18,211 nucleotides of DNA from Candidatus Methanophagales archaeon (GTDB lineage Archaea; Halobacteriota; Syntropharchaeia; Alkanophagales; Methanospirareceae). The stretch spans positions 1-18,211 of the forward strand of contig DAOUUS010000006.1 of the NCBI GenBank assembly GCA_030668065.1. Reading direction: 5' to 3'. The translations under genes and the position numbers were made by a program. This document shows positions 14,176 through 18,211 of this stretch, in pieces (positions within the stretch are counted from its first letter, which is position 1; each line of letters opens with the position of its first letter). The notes beneath the pieces were generated by a model, which made no database searches, was not told the origin of the DNA, and worked only from the letters and a program-made list of their open reading frames with translations.

Positions 14176-15945
14176 ATGACGATAAAAGAGGAGTTACCAC
14201 CAGGAGAAGTAGCACCGGAGGAGATCCAGGCGGCGAATATGCAAGTTGCCGCCAGCTTTTCGGAGATGTTAAAGCCGGTTATTGGACCTCATGGATCTAA
14301 GATTTTGATAACGCAGGGCGCCACGAAGATAGAAGCTGCGGACCTTATATCTAGTAACGCACTCAGCCTGGTAAAAGAATTAAAGTATCAGCATCCTACT
14401 GCGGATATACTGTTAAACGCGGGGTTAACACAGGGCGAAAGAGTAGGGGATGGAATAGCAGCGGTTATGGTTTTGATGGGCGAGCTAGTGAAGAAAGGGT
14501 ATGAATTGAGGGCATTGGGCGTGCATCAAAATAAAGTGATAAATGGGTATGAGATGGCGCTTGAGGTTGTAAAAGCGGTTTTATCTGATATAGCGTCTCC
14601 TGTTGAGGTAAGAGGCGAAGGCAGTGATGCGGTTTTGCGGAAAGTGGCGAAGACGGCATTAAAGAAAGGCGATTTTGGTGAAGGAGACATATTAGTGGAT
14701 ACTGTAGTCGAGAGCATAAAGCGGCTACGTGATAGTGACGATAATGAGCCCATAGAGGTAGAGGATATAGTAATAGAAACGAAGAGTGGAAGTAGAGTAC
14801 ACGAGACGACTTTTTTAGAAGGCGTTGTTATAGACCGAGAAGTGCTGGATGCGCTTCCAACAGAGATAGAGAATGCGCGGATAGCGCTGCTCGATTTCCC
14901 GATTGAGCATAAGGAGCCGAGGATAAAGGGGCGAAAGGAGCTAAAGACAGGAACCGGTGCAAGGGAACGGAGTAAAGCCGGACAAACACTCGGTGCACTT
15001 GAGATTAGCGTAAAATTCTCTAAACCGTCACATTTCAAGGAGTTCCGAGAGGCACGAGCAAAACTGTTTGATGAAGTTGTGGACCCGGTAATAAATTGTG
15101 GCGCAAACGTAATTTGCTGCCGATGGGGTGTGGATGATGACGCGCTGGATAAGTTCCGGGATGCCGGTATAATGCTGATAAAGCGAGTGAAATTAACGGA
15201 TTTGATGAGGTTGGAGCGATCCACTAACGGTAAGATAGTGAAAGATATAAGCGTCTTAAGCGAAGATAAATTTGGCGTTGCCGGGAGAGTGGTGCAGCGG
15301 AAGATAGGTGGCGATAACTATGTGTTCATAGAAGATTGTGCACGTAAGAAATCCGCCACTATACTTATAAGAGGTACAACCCTCCGGATTCTAGAGGGCT
15401 TGGTAGGCGAGATAAGAAGCGCTTTGCATGCCGTTGCGCAACTGTTTGTGGATGCACGAGTGGTGCCGGGAGGCGGTGCGGTAGAGATGGAATGTGCGTA
15501 TCAGCTCAGAAAAGCAGCAAAGAAGGTTCCGGGTAAGGAGCAGTTGGCGATGGAAGCGTTTGCAGATGCTATTGAGACTATACCAACGGCAATAGCGAAG
15601 AACAGTGGGATGAATCATATTGATACGTTAACGAAGCTCAGGGCAGAGCATTTCGAGGGCAATAAAAATGCAGGCATATCGGGATTGGTTAAGCAAGTGA
15701 AAAGCGATATGATGGCCGAGGATATAATAGATCCGTTGACAGTGAAGTTACAGGCGTTTATCACGGCTACCGAAGCGGCTGCCCGAGTGATGAAGATAGA
15801 TGATTTGCATATTGCGAGGAGTGCCGCACGAGATGAAGCAGCGGATATTGAATCGCAGATCGCTGGAAGGACACGAGAGTTAATAGATACGGAGAGGCAA
15901 TCAGATGAGTTCAAGTCGGTTCGAGGTGGTAGGGTGAAGTATTAG
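14176..15945 (+). CDS. Divergent group II chaperonin (thermosome-like), probably ATPase-defective
   Basis: The 589-residue protein aligns over its length with thermosome subunits: GPHG (37-40), HPTADILLNA (73-82), GDG (91-93), GVHQNKVINGYEMALE (115-130), ILIRGTT (396-402), PGGGAVEMECA (431-441) and the late GKEQLAMEAFADAIETIPTAIA block (453-474). Key ATPase residues are changed: the NDG of the nucleotide pocket is SNA (60-62), GDGTT is GDGIA (91-95), the Asp-Lys-Met after the GP loop is gone, and the catalytic Asp of the LxDA motif aligns with His418. It also has a Lys/Arg-rich insert of roughly 25 residues before the lid (about 251-275). A charged tail ending GGRVKY replaces the Gly-Met-rich tail. 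It is longer than the usual 540-560. Inference: a specialised, non-hydrolysing paralogue; a canonical thermosome should exist elsewhere in the genome. Confidence 0.88.
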   Translation: MTIKEELPPGEVAPEEIQAANMQVAASFSEMLKPVIGPHGSKILITQGATKIEAADLISSNALSLVKELKYQHPTADILLNAGLTQGERVGDGIAAVMVLMGELVKKGYELRALGVHQNKVINGYEMALEVVKAVLSDIASPVEVRGEGSDAVLRKVAKTALKKGDFGEGDILVDTVVESIKRLRDSDDNEPIEVEDIVIETKSGSRVHETTFLEGVVIDREVLDALPTEIENARIALLDFPIEHKEPRIKGRKELKTGTGARERSKAGQTLGALEISVKFSKPSHFKEFREARAKLFDEVVDPVINCGANVICCRWGVDDDALDKFRDAGIMLIKRVKLTDLMRLERSTNGKIVKDISVLSEDKFGVAGRVVQRKIGGDNYVFIEDCARKKSATILIRGTTLRILEGLVGEIRSALHAVAQLFVDARVVPGGGAVEMECAYQLRKAAKKVPGKEQLAMEAFADAIETIPTAIAKNSGMNHIDTLTKLRAEHFEGNKNAGISGLVKQVKSDMMAEDIIDPLTVKLQAFITATEAAARVMKIDDLHIARSAARDEAADIESQIAGRTRELIDTERQSDEFKSVRGGRVKY

Positions 15946-15947
15946 GC

Positions 15948-16060
15948 GCTTTAACCCCCTCCAAAACGGACTGTTTGGTGCTCATCTGTATTTTTCAGTG
16001 GTTCGTGGAGGGGTTAGAGCTTATTGTAAAAGGCAAAATACAAAGTGGAAAGTGCAAAAT
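15948..16060. repeat. Long-stem hairpin plus heptamer repeats after chaperonin
   Basis: Bases 15948-15963 (GCTTTAACCCCCTCCA) pair with 16006-16020 (TGGAGGGGTTAGAGC) over about 15 bp, with one bulged C and one G-U pair, closing a 42-base loop. Five tandem 7-mers follow at 16026-16060: GTAAAAG, GCAAAAT, ACAAAGT, GGAAAGT, GCAAAAT. The hairpin begins three bases past the chaperonin stop, so it may terminate or protect that transcript. The heptamers look like a small satellite. The remaining bases up to 16098 show nothing I recognise. Confidence 0.5.
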
Positions 16061-16098
16061 ATAGGTGGGGTGTCCAGGCAAATAGCTTTTTGTCGGTT

Positions 16099-17784
16099 TC
16101 ACAACTTATTTTTGTCGAGTTTGCCTTTCCTCGCTTTTTCTAAATCTTGATTCACCGTCGTAATCCTTTTTGTATCGCCAAGACGTTCATAAATCTCCAG
16201 AGCATCTAAAAACAGTCTTTCTGCTTTACTGAAATCTTCTGTTTGCAAATAAACCAACCCGAGCGATGTTTGGTTTAAAGCAATTAAATGTTTTGCCCCC
16301 ATTTCCTTAAATATTTTCAAACTTTCTTTTAAATATCTCTTAGTATCTTCATAATTCCCGGAGGCTATTGCAATTCCCCCTAAATCATCATAAATAGAGG
16401 CAATTTTTAATTTAGTCCCTAACAGCTCATAAATCTCCAAACTTTCTTCATAGTACTTCTGAGCTTGCTGGTAATTGCCTTGAGCCACAGCAAGAGAACC
16501 TTGTTTCTCTAAAACGTTGGCAATTCTGCTACGGTCTTTTATCTCGTTGCTAAGGGTTAAAGCGTGATCAATTTTACGAATCGCTTCATCAATGTTCCCC
16601 TGAGTTTGAGCTAAATCGCTTAGTTCAATTAGGTTATCTGCTATCCCACCCTTATCGCCGATTTCTTCGTTGATTTTTAAACTTTCATCGAAAAGAGTTT
16701 TTGCCTCGGTATATTTTCTCTGACTTTTAGCCAACCCACCAAGCGAACTAAGAGCAGAAGCTATTAAATCCTTATTCCCTAATTCTTTTCCGATTTTAAG
16801 TTCTTTCTGGAAAAACTCCTCGGCTTTGTCATACTTCTTTTGCATTCTAGCAACCTGTCCTAGAACTTTTAAAGTGTGAGCAACTATTCCTTTATCACCA
16901 ATTTCCTGAGCAATTTTTAAAAATTTCTCTGCATATTCAGTTGCAGAGGTATAATCTCGTTGAATAAAAGAATTTAAAAGTAAATCATAAAAAATCAAAC
17001 CAAATTTTCCTTTATCTTTAAGCCTTTCTGCTATTTTCAAACCCTGAAGGAAATATTGCTTTGCCTCTTCGTAATTAGCCAAGGAGAAGGACATTCTTCC
17101 TACTTCTTCAAGCAACTTGAATTGAATTTCTAATAGCTCTGATTCAAATTCTCCTCCAAATGGTTGTCTTTGATATTCTTCCAGAAGCGCTTTAAACTGC
17201 TGCAACCGCTTTATCTTATCTCGATGAGTGAGACTGTCATATTCGCTCGGTCCTCTCTTGAAAAGCTCTTTCGTATCCTTTAAAATCCCTACTGGTTCTG
17301 GCTCAAGATAATATACGCCGCTTCGCCATGCCCAGAAATCAGGAGCTTCCAATGTAAGAATTCTCAACGCAAATTCCGGTAGCCAGATTACTATTGGGCA
17401 GGCTATTGTTTCTCTTAACTTATCCCGCTGCCAATTCAAGTAATCGAAAAATAATCTCCTGGTGTCTGCGTCAGCAGCTATTGCTTCTTCAGCACCAAAG
17501 ATAAAAAGTACAGAACGAATTTCAGTCTCAGAACCTCTAAGACAATAAGAAGGGACTTTTTCGGGAATAATAGAAAGCAAATCAAAATAAGAACTGTCAA
17601 GTTCTAAGGAATGCACTTTTATCTCTTTTTCATCAAGACTTCTCTTAAGCTCTTCAGCCGTTTGTTTTCGGATTAATGGTGGATTTACCACGGCAAAAAA
17701 AATAGCAAATTCGTTGCTCCATTCCAGAGCATGGACTAAGTCTTCAAATTCATTCTTTCCCGTAACAGAAAGTTCAGTTGCCAT
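16099..17784 (-). CDS. TPR-repeat protein with STAND-associated-like N-terminal domain
   Basis: A 561-residue protein in two parts. Residues 1-about 175 form an alpha/beta domain with strands such as FAIFFAVVNPPLI (26-38) and SVLFIFGAEEA (91-101). It ends in a distinctive LNWQRDKL...PIVIWLPEFAL...APDFWAWRSGVYYL stretch (116-160). I recall similar stretches in bacterial TPR proteins paired with ATPases; no Walker A is visible, so it is probably not a nucleotide-hydrolysing domain. Residues about 230-545 are roughly eight TPR units of 40 residues (for example NYEEAKQYF, KYDKAEEFF, NYQQAQKYYEESLEIY). There is no signal peptide or membrane helix. The ATG at 17784 overlaps the ATPase gene's stop by 11 bases and has AAAGAGG six bases upstream, so the two are coupled. 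The TPR-coding part is AT-rich compared with its neighbours. Function unknown. Confidence 0.85.
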   Translation of the reverse strand: MATELSVTGKNEFEDLVHALEWSNEFAIFFAVVNPPLIRKQTAEELKRSLDEKEIKVHSLELDSSYFDLLSIIPEKVPSYCLRGSETEIRSVLFIFGAEEAIAADADTRRLFFDYLNWQRDKLRETIACPIVIWLPEFALRILTLEAPDFWAWRSGVYYLEPEPVGILKDTKELFKRGPSEYDSLTHRDKIKRLQQFKALLEEYQRQPFGGEFESELLEIQFKLLEEVGRMSFSLANYEEAKQYFLQGLKIAERLKDKGKFGLIFYDLLLNSFIQRDYTSATEYAEKFLKIAQEIGDKGIVAHTLKVLGQVARMQKKYDKAEEFFQKELKIGKELGNKDLIASALSSLGGLAKSQRKYTEAKTLFDESLKINEEIGDKGGIADNLIELSDLAQTQGNIDEAIRKIDHALTLSNEIKDRSRIANVLEKQGSLAVAQGNYQQAQKYYEESLEIYELLGTKLKIASIYDDLGGIAIASGNYEDTKRYLKESLKIFKEMGAKHLIALNQTSLGLVYLQTEDFSKAERLFLDALEIYERLGDTKRITTVNQDLEKARKGKLDKNKL

Positions 17785-18211
17785 CGTAAGCCTCTTTAAA
17801 TTTCGATAGGCGTTTCACCAATGGATTTACCGAAGCCCACTTTTCGCCTTCCGAGGAGCGATATTCAAGTACCAGCAGGTGATAGGGCAGATGTGCATAG
17901 TCCATGTCGCTGGGGAGTCGCTTTTCCTTCTCTACTTTCACCAACTTCTCTATATCTGCGTCTTTTACCAGATAGTCATACTCCGTGCTGAGAGCGGATA
18001 GAGCGCGGTTCGCCGCATTTTCATCTATTACCTCTTCTTTTGAATATCGGCATGCGTAACGCACAAGCCGTAAAAAGTCTCTGATATGCCCACCACTTTC
18101 AACACCCAGTTTCTTTAAGATATTTTCAGCTTTAAAGACTTTATCTACGTCTATTCTTTTACTCACTACTTCACAAAGCAGGCTTATACCTTGCTGATTT
18201 TCCTTAAGTGG
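17774..18211 (-). CDS. AAA/STAND-like ATPase, C-terminal part (cut by window edge)
   Basis: The reading frame is open from the stop at 17774 to the window edge. It continues upstream of the GTG at 18166 without a stop (…GISLLCEVVSKRIDVDKVF), so that GTG is not the start and the gene runs beyond the window. The visible 145 residues are a helical bundle with a Sensor-2-like LGVESGGHIRDFLRLVRYA segment, followed by a small winged-helix-like end (YHLLVLEYRSSEGEKWASVNPLV). This matches the lid and C-terminal region of AAA-type ATPases found next to TPR partners. The P-loop and Walker B would lie off the right edge and cannot be checked here. It is coupled to the TPR gene by an 11-base overlap. Confidence 0.75.
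   Translation of the reverse strand, partial: PLKENQQGISLLCEVVSKRIDVDKVFKAENILKKLGVESGGHIRDFLRLVRYACRYSKEEVIDENAANRALSALSTEYDYLVKDADIEKLVKVEKEKRLPSDMDYAHLPYHLLVLEYRSSEGEKWASVNPLVKRLSKFKEAYDGN

Noticed and set aside
14526..15224. Long open frame (232 codons) on the minus strand inside the chaperonin gene
   Set aside because: Its translation is Ser/Thr-rich with no domain, and the plus strand of the same bases encodes a clear chaperonin; it is a shadow frame.
17774..18166. Treating the GTG at 18166 as the start of a 130-residue protein
   Set aside because: The frame stays open upstream to the window edge and the sequence reads as the C-terminal part of a larger ATPase.

Overview
The window is a stretch of archaeal chromosome, most likely from a euryarchaeon. 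Support comes from an archaeal-type S-adenosylmethionine synthetase, translation initiation factor 1A, a RIO1 kinase, an archaeal SepF, the GTPase/DUF2073/zinc-ribbon trio, a CTP-dependent riboflavin kinase fused to a winged helix, an archaeal-type prolyl-tRNA synthetase and a group II chaperonin. TATA-like boxes followed by very short leaders also fit. The gene set would suit a methanogen or ANME-type relative, but nothing in the window fixes the lineage.

Left part (1-4160, all genes on the minus strand): a GTPase - DUF2073 - zinc-ribbon cassette (OapABC/ArvABC type) reads leftward from a divergent promoter. It is followed by sepF, a ZPR1-type zinc-finger gene and the SAM synthetase. Middle-left (4161-7108, plus strand): aIF1A, RIO1 kinase and a Dim2/Pno1-like KH protein form a small-subunit maturation and initiation cluster. 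Protein-isoaspartate methyltransferase (pcm) and a short phosphatidylserine-decarboxylase-like protein follow. A small inverted-repeat element built from 9-base units sits between the RIO1 and KH genes.

Middle (7127-14083, mostly minus strand): a protein with two SIS domains and no known function; prolyl-tRNA synthetase starting only a few bases after a tRNA-Thr(CGU) gene; a small UPF0058 gene on the plus strand; a ribK-ribB riboflavin operon with a perfect dyad over its predicted start site; a rhomboid protease with an AN1 zinc finger; and a tRNA methylthiotransferase. 

Right part (14176-18211): a group II chaperonin homologue, divergent from the methylthiotransferase, has lost the usual ATPase signature residues. 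A hairpin and heptamer repeat follow. On the minus strand is a translationally coupled pair: the C-terminal end of what looks like an AAA/STAND-like ATPase (cut by the window edge) and a protein with an unusual N-terminal domain and about eight TPR repeats. The best candidates for something undescribed are this ATPase-TPR pair and the apparently ATPase-dead chaperonin. Secondary points are the candidate RbkR operator, the tRNA-proS junction and the decarboxylase-like protein lacking the SPADG aspartate.
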